In this document: positions 26,569 to 34,754 of the stretch, piece after piece
Position numbering within the stretch: the first letter of the stretch is position 1
Layout of the letters: every line of letters starts with the position of its first letter
Assembly: GCA_039183535.1 (NCBI GenBank)
Contig: JBCDBO010000021.1
Location: forward strand, 1-50,818
Direction of reading: 5' to 3'
Length of the DNA stretch: 50,818 nucleotides
From: JBCAXA01 sp039183535
GTDB taxonomy: Bacteria; Pseudomonadota; Gammaproteobacteria; Steroidobacterales; Woeseiaceae
The notes under the pieces: model-generated
What the model was told of the DNA's origin: nothing
Databases searched by the model: none
What the model saw: the letters and a program-made list of their open reading frames with translations, nothing else
Program-made: the position numbers and the translations under genes

Positions 26569-28094
26569 TGGCTGGTTACTGGTTAAGCGCGCTGATTTGG
26601 CTGCCGGTCGTCGGTGGCTTGGCGTTGTTGTTTCTGGGCTCTGGCGATCGCACGGATAGCGGGTACGCACGCCTAGGTGCACCGCTCGCGCTCGCGATAT
26701 CCATCGCGACGCTGCTGGTGTGCGTGCCGGTGGTAGGCGCCTTTGACGGCTCGGATCCGGCGATGCAGTTCGTTGAACGGACGCCGTGGATTGGCGCGTT
26801 TAACGTCTGGTACTACCTCGGCGTCGATGGTTTGTCGTTGCCACTCATCGTATTGACGGCGTTTGTCACGCCGCTCGTAATCATCGCCGGGTGGAGCGTA
26901 ATCACGCGCAGTCCGGCGCAGTACTTCGGTGCCTTTCTGATTCTTGAGGGGCTGATGATCGGCGTCTTTTGTGCGCTCGATGCGATGCTGTTCTATGTGT
27001 TTTGGGAAGCCATGTTGGTGCCGATGTTTATCATTATCGGCGTCTGGGGCGGTACCCGGCGGGTGTACGCCACGATCAAGTTCTTTTTGTACACGTTCCT
27101 TGGCTCCGTGTTCATGCTGGTCTCCTTGGTTTATCTGTACCTTGAGTCCGGCAGTTATTCGCTGCTTGATTTTCACGCGTTACCAATTACCGCAACGGCG
27201 CAAACGCTGATCTTTCTCGCATTTTTGTTCGCGTTCGCCGTCAAAGTACCAATGTGGCCGGTGCATACCTGGTTGCCAGATGCACACGTCGAAGCGCCAA
27301 CTGGTGGCTCAGTCATTCTGGCGGCGATCATGCTGAAAATGGGCGGCTACGGATTTGTCCGCTTGTCCTTGCCGATTGCGCCGGACGCCAGTGAAAGTCT
27401 CGCCGGCTTCATGATCGCTTTGTCGCTGATCGCGGTTGTCTACATCGGTTTCGTTGCGCTGGTGCAAAAGGACATGAAGAAGCTCATTGCCTATTCGTCG
27501 ATTGCGCACATGGGTTTCGTGACGCTCGGTTTTTTTCTGCTCTGGCCGATACTCACGAATTCAGGGTCGACCGGTGGCGCGGCACTAGGGATCGGCGGCG
27601 GTATGGTGCAAATGGTCTCGCACGGACTGGTCTCGGGGGCAATGTTCTTTTGCGTTGGCGTGATGTACGACCGTATGCACTCGCGTGAGATCGCGGACTA
27701 CGGTGGTGTCGCTAACACGATGCCGCATTTTGCCGCGTTCATGGTGCTCTTCGCGATGGCCAATGCTGGCTTGCCAGGCACGTCTGGTTTCGTCGGGGAG
27801 TTTATGGTGATTCTGTCGGCCTTTAAGGCGAATTTCTGGTACGCGTTCCTCGCTGCGACAACACTGATCCTCGGTGCGGCATACACGCTATGGATGGTCA
27901 AACGCGTCATATTCGGCGATATCGCGAACGATCAGGTGCGCGAGCTGACCGACCTCAATGGTCGCGAGTATTTCGTGCTGACTGTGCTGGCTGGCGCCGT
28001 CTTGCTGGTCGGTGTTTGGCCAGATCCGCTCGTGAACATGATGGCGGCTAGCGTTGAGCAACTGGTTAACCAAGTTAGCCAGAGCAAGTTGTAG
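26568..28094 (+). CDS. nuoM: NADH-quinone oxidoreductase subunit M
   Basis: Antiporter-like proton-pumping subunit (ND4 homologue); 508 residues from GTG 26568, which overlaps the nuoL stop by one base exactly as nuoD does with nuoC. An in-frame TTG at 26559 would add three residues. Motifs are YVFWEAMLVPMFIIIGVWGG (conserved Glu), VKVPMWPVHTWLPDAHVEAPT (conserved Lys), and KKLIAYSSIAHMGFV. Confidence 0.97.
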   Translation: MAGYWLSALIWLPVVGGLALLFLGSGDRTDSGYARLGAPLALAISIATLLVCVPVVGAFDGSDPAMQFVERTPWIGAFNVWYYLGVDGLSLPLIVLTAFVTPLVIIAGWSVITRSPAQYFGAFLILEGLMIGVFCALDAMLFYVFWEAMLVPMFIIIGVWGGTRRVYATIKFFLYTFLGSVFMLVSLVYLYLESGSYSLLDFHALPITATAQTLIFLAFLFAFAVKVPMWPVHTWLPDAHVEAPTGGSVILAAIMLKMGGYGFVRLSLPIAPDASESLAGFMIALSLIAVVYIGFVALVQKDMKKLIAYSSIAHMGFVTLGFFLLWPILTNSGSTGGAALGIGGGMVQMVSHGLVSGAMFFCVGVMYDRMHSREIADYGGVANTMPHFAAFMVLFAMANAGLPGTSGFVGEFMVILSAFKANFWYAFLAATTLILGAAYTLWMVKRVIFGDIANDQVRELTDLNGREYFVLTVLAGAVLLVGVWPDPLVNMMAASVEQLVNQVSQSKL

Positions 28095-28117
28095 GCGCGA
28101 GCGCGAAGGAGCCATCC

Positions 28118-29566
28118 ATGGATTTTGTCATTCCCGAGTTTCAGCCGGCCTATCCCGAAATTGCCTTGCTTGCATCGATCTGCGTTGTCTTGGTCGCCGA
28201 TTTGTTCGTGCCGGCAGAGCGACGAATCGTCACGTGGGGTCTTGCCGTGCTGTCGTTGCTGGTGACCGCCGGGTTTTTACTGGATCGCGGGTTTGATTCG
28301 ACAACCATAACCTTCTCGGGCAGCTATATCGCAGATCCCTTGGGCAGTGTGCTGAAGCTCTTCGCCGTCCTCAGCATGGCCTTGGTGTTGGTCTACGCGC
28401 GAGACTATTTGCGTGAACAAGCGCTCGAGCGCGGCGAGTTTTATGTGCTAGCGCTTTTTGCGCTCCTTGGCATCATGGTTATGGTGTCGGCAGCGAGCCT
28501 ATTGACGATGTACATGGGCCTCGAGGTGTTGTCGCTCAGCCTTTACGCCATGGTGGCGTTCGATCGAGACTCATCCGTCTCGGCCGAAGCGGCCATGAAG
28601 TACTTTGTTCTCGGGGCGATCGCATCGGGTATTTTGTTGTACGGTATTTCGCTCGTTTACGGCACTCTAGGCAGCGTGCAGTTTGCCGAACTCGCCCAAG
28701 CACTCGGCCGCAGCGACGGTAACGACCTCGGCTTCTGGTTCGGATTGTCATTTTTGGTTGCCGGTATCGCCTTCAAATTCGGTGCGGTGCCGTTCCATAT
28801 GTGGATACCCGACGTCTATCATGGCGCTCGGACGCCAGTAACACTGCTAATCGGCAGTGTTCCAAAAATCGCATCGTTTGCGTTGGCTATTCGTGTTCTG
28901 GTCGACGGTCTTGGCGACCTTCACGGCGCCTGGCAGAGCATGTTGATCGTCTTGGCAGTCGGTTCGATTGCCCTCGGTAATTTGGTGGCCTTGGCGCAAA
29001 CGAACCTCAAGCGGATGTTGGCGTACTCGACGATCTCGCACGTAGGCTTCATCTTGATGGGTATTTTGGCCGGCACGAACGCCGGTTATCGGGCGGCATT
29101 GTTCTACACGTTGACCTACGTGCTAATGAGTGCCGGTGCGTTTGCGATGATCCTGCTTCTTTCGCGGCGCGGTTTCGAAGCCGACAATATTGACGATTTT
29201 CGCGGCTTGAACCGGCGCAGCCCGTGGTTTGCGGCGATGATGGCGTGTTTCATGTTCGGTTTGGCCGGTATTCCGCCCTGGGTCGGGTTCTGGGGCAAGC
29301 TGAACGTCATTAGCGCGGTACTGAATGCCGGCGACGGGTCGTTGTACTTTGCGCTGACCATCATCATGGTCGTTTTCTCGGTCATTGGCGCGTTTTACTA
29401 TTTGCGCGTCTTGAAAGTCATATACTTCGACGCGCCCGAGTCGACCGAGAAAATCGCTAAGGCCGTCGATTTTCGCTGGGTTCTCTCGGCGAATGCCCTA
29501 GCGGTACTCGGGCTAGGCTGTTTCCCAGGCCTGCTTCTGAAGCTCTGTAGCGACGTCATCACCTGA
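28118..29566 (+). CDS. nuoN: NADH-quinone oxidoreductase subunit N
   Basis: Third antiporter-like subunit (ND2 homologue), last gene of the operon; 482 residues. ATG 28118 is preceded by AAGGAG. Motifs are YMGLEVLSLSLYAMVAFDR, FKFGAVPFHMWIPDVYHGA and LKRMLAYSTISHVGFILMG. A strong hairpin lies immediately after the stop, then the initiator tRNA gene. Confidence 0.97.
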   Translation: MDFVIPEFQPAYPEIALLASICVVLVADLFVPAERRIVTWGLAVLSLLVTAGFLLDRGFDSTTITFSGSYIADPLGSVLKLFAVLSMALVLVYARDYLREQALERGEFYVLALFALLGIMVMVSAASLLTMYMGLEVLSLSLYAMVAFDRDSSVSAEAAMKYFVLGAIASGILLYGISLVYGTLGSVQFAELAQALGRSDGNDLGFWFGLSFLVAGIAFKFGAVPFHMWIPDVYHGARTPVTLLIGSVPKIASFALAIRVLVDGLGDLHGAWQSMLIVLAVGSIALGNLVALAQTNLKRMLAYSTISHVGFILMGILAGTNAGYRAALFYTLTYVLMSAGAFAMILLLSRRGFEADNIDDFRGLNRRSPWFAAMMACFMFGLAGIPPWVGFWGKLNVISAVLNAGDGSLYFALTIIMVVFSVIGAFYYLRVLKVIYFDAPESTEKIAKAVDFRWVLSANALAVLGLGCFPGLLLKLCSDVIT

Positions 29567-29567
29567 T

Positions 29568-29592
29568 CAACCCCGGTTGAAACCTGGGGTTG
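29568..29592 (+). terminator. Hairpin after nuoN (no T-run)
   Basis: CAACCCC (29568-29574) pairs with GGGGTTG (29586-29592), with inner GGT/ACC around TGAA and one bulged T. It starts just after the nuoN stop. It lacks a T-run, so it is more likely a 3'-end stabiliser or an aid to Rho-dependent ending than an intrinsic terminator. It overlaps the -35 of the downstream tRNA promoter. Confidence 0.4.
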
Positions 29593-29606
29593 CGCTCCTG
29601 TACACT
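29577..29606 (+). promoter_or_regulatory. Candidate promoter of tRNA-fMet / nusA operon
   Basis: TTGAAA (29577-29582), an 18-bp spacer, then TACACT (29601-29606), matching five and four of six sigma-70 positions. Its -10 ends 13 nt before the tRNA 5' end, right for a tRNA promoter. In E. coli the equivalent promoter upstream of metY drives the nusA-infB operon. Confidence 0.5.
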
Positions 29607-29619
29607 TCTCGAACTCGGT

Positions 29620-29696
29620 TGCGGGGTGGAGCAGTCTGGCAGCTCGTCGGGCTCATAACCCGAAGGTCGCAGGTTCGAATCCTGCCCCCGCTACCA
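29620..29696 (+). tRNA. metY: Initiator tRNA-fMet (anticodon CAT)
   Basis: 77 nt with encoded CCA. Initiator hallmarks: three consecutive G-C pairs in the anticodon stem (GGG/CCC around CTCATAA), an A11:U24 pair in the D stem (GAGC/GCTC), and an unpaired 1:72 position. Bases 1 and 72 are both T here, where C1 and A72 are usual. T arm GCAGG-TTCGAAT-CCTGC. Its place before rimP-nusA-infB equals that of E. coli metY. Confidence 0.95.
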
Positions 29697-29711
29697 AGCG
29701 CGCGGTAGCCG

Positions 29712-29732
29712 AAGCCCCAGTTGGGGCTTTTT
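29712..29732 (+). terminator. Intrinsic terminator after tRNA-fMet (T1)
   Basis: AAGCCCC (29712-29718) pairs with GGGGCTT (29723-29729) around AGTT, then T-rich TTTG. It lies 15 nt after the tRNA and should end many transcripts there, leaving read-through for rimP-nusA-infB. GGCTTC at 29755-29760 could pair with GAAGCC of the 5' arm as an alternative. Confidence 0.7.
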
Positions 29733-29735
29733 GTT

Positions 29736-29819
29736 TGGGCCGAATTGGCCCAGCGGCTTCCAGCTCGATGCCAGTGCCAGATGGCAACGTGAGGAAGATG
29801 GGCCGCATGGCCCATTTTT
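29736..29819 (+). promoter_or_regulatory. Attenuator-like leader of the rimP-nusA-infB operon (ends in terminator T2)
   Basis: Four complementary segments: TGGGCC (29736-29741), GGCCCA (29747-29752), TGGGCC (29799-29804) and GGCCCA (29809-29814). Segments 3 and 4 form a perfect terminator: ATGGGCC (29798-29804), loop GCAT, GGCCCAT (29809-29815), T-run to 29819. Segments 2 and 3 could pair instead, preventing it. A TGCCA/TGGCA hairpin lies between. In E. coli, terminators between metY and rimP take part in autoregulation of the nusA operon. Confidence 0.5.
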
Positions 29820-29863
29820 CGTTTTGGAATAAGGGTTTGTAAGGAGTAGCCAGAGAAGCGTCG

Positions 29864-30313
29864 GTGCAGACGGAAGGGTTAGAAACACTGCTGAGCACAA
29901 CCGTGGCGTCGTTGGGTTACGAGCTGCTTGAGCTCGAACTCAACCTGACCGGGAAACACCGAGTCGTGCGGTTGTTCATCGATGCGGAAGCGGGCATTGA
30001 CTTGATGGACTGCGAACGGGTGAGTCAGCAGGTGAGTGCGGTTCTCGATGTTGAGGATCCGATACCCGGCGAATACTCGCTGGAGGTCTCGTCACCGGGT
30101 ATTAACCGTAAGTTGTTCACGGTAGAGCACTTCCAACGCTTCTCAGGGTCAGAGGTCAAGATAGAACTAAAAGCGCCAATGGACGGGCGCCGACGGTACC
30201 GCGGCCACATCATCGACGTCGATGCTGCGACCGTCACGGTAAAAGTCGATAACACCGAGTTTCGGTTGCCCGTGGCAGAGATTGAGATTGCTAGGCTGGT
30301 TCCCGAGTATTAG
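29864..30313 (+). CDS. rimP: Ribosome maturation factor RimP
   Basis: 30S assembly factor; 149 residues. The two-domain family pattern is clear: N-terminal TTVASLGYELLELEL and LRLFID-like (VVRLFIDAEAGIDLMDCE), then YSLEVSSPGINRKL, and the C-terminal SH3-like domain from about residue 92. The start is GTG 29864. It is the first protein gene of the nusA operon, 28 nt before nusA. Confidence 0.96.
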   Translation: MQTEGLETLLSTTVASLGYELLELELNLTGKHRVVRLFIDAEAGIDLMDCERVSQQVSAVLDVEDPIPGEYSLEVSSPGINRKLFTVEHFQRFSGSEVKIELKAPMDGRRRYRGHIIDVDAATVTVKVDNTEFRLPVAEIEIARLVPEY

Positions 30314-30340
30314 ATCGCCGACGGCCGGAAAGAGAACGTA

Positions 30341-31846
30341 ATGAGTAAAGAGATGCTAATGGTCATCGATGCCGTCTCAAACGAGAAAGGTGTCGAACGC
30401 GAAATTATTTTTGACGCGATGGAGGCGGCGCTAGCGTCGGCTACGCGCAAACGCCATGGTGAGGACATCGACGTTCGTGTCTCCATCGATCGCGAATCCG
30501 GCGAATACGACACGTTTCGCCGCTGGCTGGTTTTCGCCGATGACTCGACGGAGCTCGAGTTTCCCGACCGCGAGCTGCGTATGCTCGATGCGGTTGACTA
30601 CAACCCTGACGTCGAACCGGGCGAGTACGTTGAAGAGCCTATGGAATCGGTCGAGTTTGGACGTATCGCTGCGCAAACCGCGAAACAAGTCATCGTGCAA
30701 AAAGTGCGCGAGGCAGAGCGCGAACAAGTCGTCGAGGAGTACCAGGATCGCGTTGGCGAGCTGTTGAGTGGCATTGTTAAGCGGGTTGACCGGAACGGCG
30801 TCTATATCGACCTTGGTGGCAACGCCGAGGGTTTTGTCGCACGCGACCAAATGATCCCTCGCGAGCCGGTTCGCCCACAAGACCGGCTCAAAGCGCTATT
30901 GGTTGAAGTTCGCTCAGAAATTCGTGGCCCGCAGTTGTTTATGACGCGGACCTCGCCACAGTTTTTAATCGATTTGTTTAAGATCGAGGTTCCCGAAGTC
31001 GGCCAAGGTCTTATCGAGATTATCGCGGCGGCTCGCGACCCGGGCCTGCGGGCCAAGATTGCCGTTAAGAGCAACGACAACCGCATTGACCCGGTGGGTG
31101 CCTGTGTTGGCATGCGCGGTTCGCGCGTTCAGGCCGTTTCCAATGAGCTCGCCGGCGAGCGCGTCGACATCATTTTGTGGGATGACAATCCGGCGCAGTT
31201 CGTTATCAATTCCATGTCGCCGGCCGAGGTCGTCTCGATTGTCGTGGACGAAGAAGCCCACTCTATGGATATCGCGGTCGACGAAGAGAAGCTGTCGCAA
31301 GCGATCGGCCGTGGTGGCCAGAACATTCGCCTTGCCAGTGAGCTGACCGGCTGGGAACTCAACGTCATGACCGAGTCCGATGCCGAGCAAAAGAGCGAGC
31401 AAGAGGTTCGTGGACTCATCGATGCGTTCAAAGAGCAACTCGATGTCGACGAGGAGGTGGCCTTGATCTTGGTTCAAGAAGGCTTCTCGACGATCGAAGA
31501 GGTAGCCTACGTACCGACGAGCGAGCTGACCGCGATCGACGAGTTCGACGAGGATATCGTTAACGAGTTGCGTAACCGCGCACGCGATGTGTTGCTGACG
31601 CAGGCGATCGCCAACGAAGAAGCGATTGACGCCAGTGAGCCAGCCAGCGATTTGCTAGAGGTTGACGGCATGACACGCGAGCTTGCCTACGTATTGGCCA
31701 GCGCCGGCGTACGCACGCGCGAAGACTTAGCCGAACAGGCAACCGACGACCTGCTCGATATTCAAGAGATGGACCAAGAGGACGCCGCCAAGCTGATCAT
31801 GGCGGCCCGAGCGCACTGGTTCGAAGGCGAGGAGAGCCAGGCCTAA
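30341..31846 (+). CDS. nusA: Transcription termination/antitermination factor NusA
   Basis: RNA polymerase-associated factor controlling pausing, intrinsic and Rho termination, and rRNA antitermination. It has 501 residues. The N-terminal domain (1-130) is followed by S1 (about 135-200; GIVKRVDRNGVYIDLGGNAEGFV), two KH domains (DPVGACVGMRGSRVQAVSNEL; KLSQAIGRGGQNIRLASEL), and two C-terminal acidic repeats (about 360-495). The gammaproteobacterial-type AR1-AR2 tail is complete. It may control its own leader at 29712-29819. Confidence 0.98.
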   Translation: MSKEMLMVIDAVSNEKGVEREIIFDAMEAALASATRKRHGEDIDVRVSIDRESGEYDTFRRWLVFADDSTELEFPDRELRMLDAVDYNPDVEPGEYVEEPMESVEFGRIAAQTAKQVIVQKVREAEREQVVEEYQDRVGELLSGIVKRVDRNGVYIDLGGNAEGFVARDQMIPREPVRPQDRLKALLVEVRSEIRGPQLFMTRTSPQFLIDLFKIEVPEVGQGLIEIIAAARDPGLRAKIAVKSNDNRIDPVGACVGMRGSRVQAVSNELAGERVDIILWDDNPAQFVINSMSPAEVVSIVVDEEAHSMDIAVDEEKLSQAIGRGGQNIRLASELTGWELNVMTESDAEQKSEQEVRGLIDAFKEQLDVDEEVALILVQEGFSTIEEVAYVPTSELTAIDEFDEDIVNELRNRARDVLLTQAIANEEAIDASEPASDLLEVDGMTRELAYVLASAGVRTREDLAEQATDDLLDIQEMDQEDAAKLIMAARAHWFEGEESQA

Positions 31847-31861
31847 GGCGGGAGACGGACT

Positions 31862-34369
31862 ATGGCAGACGTAACGGTCACACAATTCGCCGAAGCCCTT
31901 AAGGTGCCGGTCGATAAGCTACTTACGCAACTCGACGAAGCGGGTATCTTCGTCTCTGGCGCGGATGACACGATTAGCGACGACGCGAAGATGGAGTTGC
32001 TCAACCATTTGCGCGCCAGTCACGGTCGTAAAGAAGGAGCCAGTGCCGGTGGTGCGGCACCGAAGAAAATCACGCTTAAGCGTAAGAGTCAGTCGGAACT
32101 GAAACTCTCCGGCGACAAAGGCCGTTCGCGGACCGTCGCCGTCGAGGTGCGCCGTAAGCGTACGTACATCAAACGCGACGTGCTTGAAGGCGAAGCCAAG
32201 CAGCGCCAGGAGGAGCTCGATCGCCAACGCGCGGCGGAGCAAGAGCAGAAGGACGCTGAAGAGCAAGCCCGTCAGGCGCAAGAAGAACAGCGCCGCAGCA
32301 AGATCGAAGCGGAGAAACGCGAGGCGGAAGAGGCGGCCAAGCGTGAGGCGGAAGAGCGCGAGGCGGCCGAGCGCGCGGCCCGTGAGGCCGCTGAAGCTGC
32401 AGAGCGCCAGCGTCAGGAGCAGGCGGAGCGTGAGCGCAAGGAACGCGAGGCTCGCACTAAGCAAACCAAACAACCCACGAAATACGGCCGCAAAGAGCTG
32501 CACGTTACCGAGGGTAAAGGCGGTAAGCGCAAACAGCGTCGCCGTCCGGATCGACGCCGCGCGGCCGTCAACGTCGATACGCAGCACGGCTTTGAGCGCC
32601 CCACGGCGCCGGTCGTTAGAGATATCGAAGTACCAGATACGATTACCGTCGCTGAGCTGGCACAAAAAATGGCCGTGAAAGCGCCCGAAGTGATGAAGAC
32701 GCTGATGGGCATGGGTGCGATGGTCACCATCAACCAGTCGATCGACCAAGACACGGCAATATTGCTTGTCGAGGAGATGGGGCACACGGCCAAGCCACTT
32801 GAGGAAACGTCGATTGACGAGGATATCCTCAGCGGCGACGAGCAAGTCGGTGAGTCGGTCGCACGGCAACCGGTTGTGACAATCATGGGTCACGTTGACC
32901 ACGGTAAAACATCGCTGCTCGACTACATCCGCCGCTCGAAAGTCGTTGATGGCGAGGCGGGTGGAATCACACAACATATCGGCGCCTATCAGGTAAAAAC
33001 CGATAGCGGTCAAATAACGTTTCTTGATACGCCAGGCCACGCTGCGTTCACGGCGATGCGGGCACGCGGTGCGCAAGTAACCGACATTGTCATCTTAGTT
33101 GTCGCGGCCGACGATGGCGTGATGCCGCAAACGGTCGAGGCGATCCAACACGCGAAGGCAGCGGGTGTGCCGATTATTGTTGCTGTTAATAAGATCGATC
33201 GCGAGAACGCCGACCCGGAAAAAGTGCGGTCAGAGCTCGCTCAGCACGAGGTGATCCCGGAGGACTGGGGCGGCGAGAACATGTTTGTCAATGTCTCGGC
33301 GCATACCGGTGAGGGCGTCGACTCGTTGCTTGAGTCGGTGTTATTGCAGGCTGAGGTGCTCGACCTCAAAGCAATCGAGCAAGGCAATGCGCGCGGTGTT
33401 GTCGTTGAGGCGAGTCTCGAAAAAGGCCGCGGTACCGTCGCGACGATTCTTGTCCAGTCCGGTACGCTTAATCAGGGCGACGCGATCATCGCTGGTGAAG
33501 AGTATGGCCGCGTTCGGACGATGTACAACGAGAACCAAGAGACATTGAAGCGCGCTGGGCCTTCAACCCCAGTCGTTGTGCTTGGTCTTTCCGGAGCGCC
33601 GGCAGCCGGTGACGACGTCGCGATCGTTGACGACGACAAGCGCGCGCGTGAGGTTGCCGAATACCGTAAAAGCAAGACGCGCGATATTAAGCTGGCCCAG
33701 CAACAGGCGGCGAAGCTCGAGGATGTGTTTTCGCAGATGTCCGCTGGCGAAATCGCGAGCGTACAGTTGCTGGTAAAAGCAGACGTTCACGGTAGTTCCG
33801 AGGCGCTCAGCGAAGCGCTGACCAAGCTGACCAATGACGAGGTCAAAGTTCAGGTGATTGCTTCTGGCGTCGGTGGTATCACCGAAACGGATATCAACCT
33901 GGCCGCTGCGTCCAACGCGATCATCATCGGCTTTAACGTCCGGGCAGATGCGGCCGCGCGCGAGGCGATTAAAGAGTCGGGCGTGGATCTTCGCTACTAC
34001 AGCATTATCTATGAGGCGATTGACGACGTTAAAGCGGCTGTGTCCGGTTTGCTATCGCCGGAGATCCGCGAGCAGATCGTCGGTCTCGCCGAGGTGCGCG
34101 AAGTGTTCCGCTCGCCGAAACTCGGTAACGTTGCGGGTTGTATGGTCGTGGATGGTTACGTTCGCCGCTCGAACCCGATTCGCGTCTTGCGCGATAACGT
34201 TGTCATCTACGAGGGGGAGCTCGAATCGTTGCGCCGCTTCAAAGACGATGTAAACGAAGTTCGGGCGGGCACCGAGTGCGGTATCGGCGTCAAGAACTAC
34301 AACGACGTCAAGGACGGCGACCAAATCGAATGCTACGAGCGGGTCGAGGTTGCTCGTACGCTTGATTAG
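31862..34369 (+). CDS. infB: Translation initiation factor IF-2
   Basis: GTPase that brings fMet-tRNA to the 30S subunit and promotes subunit joining. It has 835 residues. An IF2-associated N-terminal domain is followed by a very charged Glu/Arg/Ala/Lys-rich helical stretch (about 90-215), a second IF2 N domain (about 255-305), then the GTPase with G1 GHVDHGKT (from Gly343), DTPGH and NKID, and the C-terminal domains ending ECYERVEVARTLD. It lies 15 nt after nusA. Confidence 0.98.
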   Translation: MADVTVTQFAEALKVPVDKLLTQLDEAGIFVSGADDTISDDAKMELLNHLRASHGRKEGASAGGAAPKKITLKRKSQSELKLSGDKGRSRTVAVEVRRKRTYIKRDVLEGEAKQRQEELDRQRAAEQEQKDAEEQARQAQEEQRRSKIEAEKREAEEAAKREAEEREAAERAAREAAEAAERQRQEQAERERKEREARTKQTKQPTKYGRKELHVTEGKGGKRKQRRRPDRRRAAVNVDTQHGFERPTAPVVRDIEVPDTITVAELAQKMAVKAPEVMKTLMGMGAMVTINQSIDQDTAILLVEEMGHTAKPLEETSIDEDILSGDEQVGESVARQPVVTIMGHVDHGKTSLLDYIRRSKVVDGEAGGITQHIGAYQVKTDSGQITFLDTPGHAAFTAMRARGAQVTDIVILVVAADDGVMPQTVEAIQHAKAAGVPIIVAVNKIDRENADPEKVRSELAQHEVIPEDWGGENMFVNVSAHTGEGVDSLLESVLLQAEVLDLKAIEQGNARGVVVEASLEKGRGTVATILVQSGTLNQGDAIIAGEEYGRVRTMYNENQETLKRAGPSTPVVVLGLSGAPAAGDDVAIVDDDKRAREVAEYRKSKTRDIKLAQQQAAKLEDVFSQMSAGEIASVQLLVKADVHGSSEALSEALTKLTNDEVKVQVIASGVGGITETDINLAAASNAIIIGFNVRADAAAREAIKESGVDLRYYSIIYEAIDDVKAAVSGLLSPEIREQIVGLAEVREVFRSPKLGNVAGCMVVDGYVRRSNPIRVLRDNVVIYEGELESLRRFKDDVNEVRAGTECGIGVKNYNDVKDGDQIECYERVEVARTLD

Positions 34370-34384
34370 CGTCGAGGTCGCGAC

Positions 34385-34750
34385 GTGGCTGAGTTTTCCC
34401 GTCACCAACGGCTCAATGGACAGATCCTGCGGGTCTTGAACGAGCTGCTTCGCAGTGAAAGCAAAGACCCCCGTCTTGCCCACGTCTCGATAAGCAGTGT
34501 CGACGTCGCACGTGACCTGTCGGTAGCACGCGTGTACTTCTCGACCTTAGATCCTGATGCAGATCCCGAACCGGTCGCTCAAGGTCTGGCGAGTGCCGCG
34601 GGATTTTTACGGACCCGCATCGGCCGGGCTCTCAAGATTCGCCGCTCGCCTGAGCTGCGTTTCGCGCACGATGATAGCGCTGCTCGGGGTGCGCGGTTGT
34701 CGGCGATGCTGGCGGCGAATGGGCGCCCAGCCGAGGACGAGGACGCGTAG
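34385..34750 (+). CDS. rbfA: Ribosome-binding factor A
   Basis: KH-like 30S maturation and cold-adaptation factor; 121 residues. Conserved features are RHQRLNGQILRVLNELL, DPRLAHVSISSVDVARDLSVARVYFS and LKIRRSPELRFAHDD. Start GTG 34385 has GAGG about 7 nt upstream. The truB start is 4 nt after the stop. Confidence 0.95.
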   Translation: MAEFSRHQRLNGQILRVLNELLRSESKDPRLAHVSISSVDVARDLSVARVYFSTLDPDADPEPVAQGLASAAGFLRTRIGRALKIRRSPELRFAHDDSAARGARLSAMLAANGRPAEDEDA

Positions 34751-34754
34751 CACA

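Noticed and set aside
32200..32470. Tandem-repeat-like DNA in infB
   Set aside because: Repetition comes from the charged Glu-Ala-Arg-Lys helix of IF-2, common in gammaproteobacteria; no exact repeat unit.
31919..33076. Minus-strand 385-codon frame opposite infB
   Set aside because: Antisense shadow of the biased Glu/Arg/Ala-rich part of IF-2; codon-position pattern follows infB, and the frame has no recognisable domain.
34557..34754. 66-codon N-terminal extension of TruB
   Set aside because: Out-of-frame reading of rbfA; TruB homologues begin just before DGILLLDKP.
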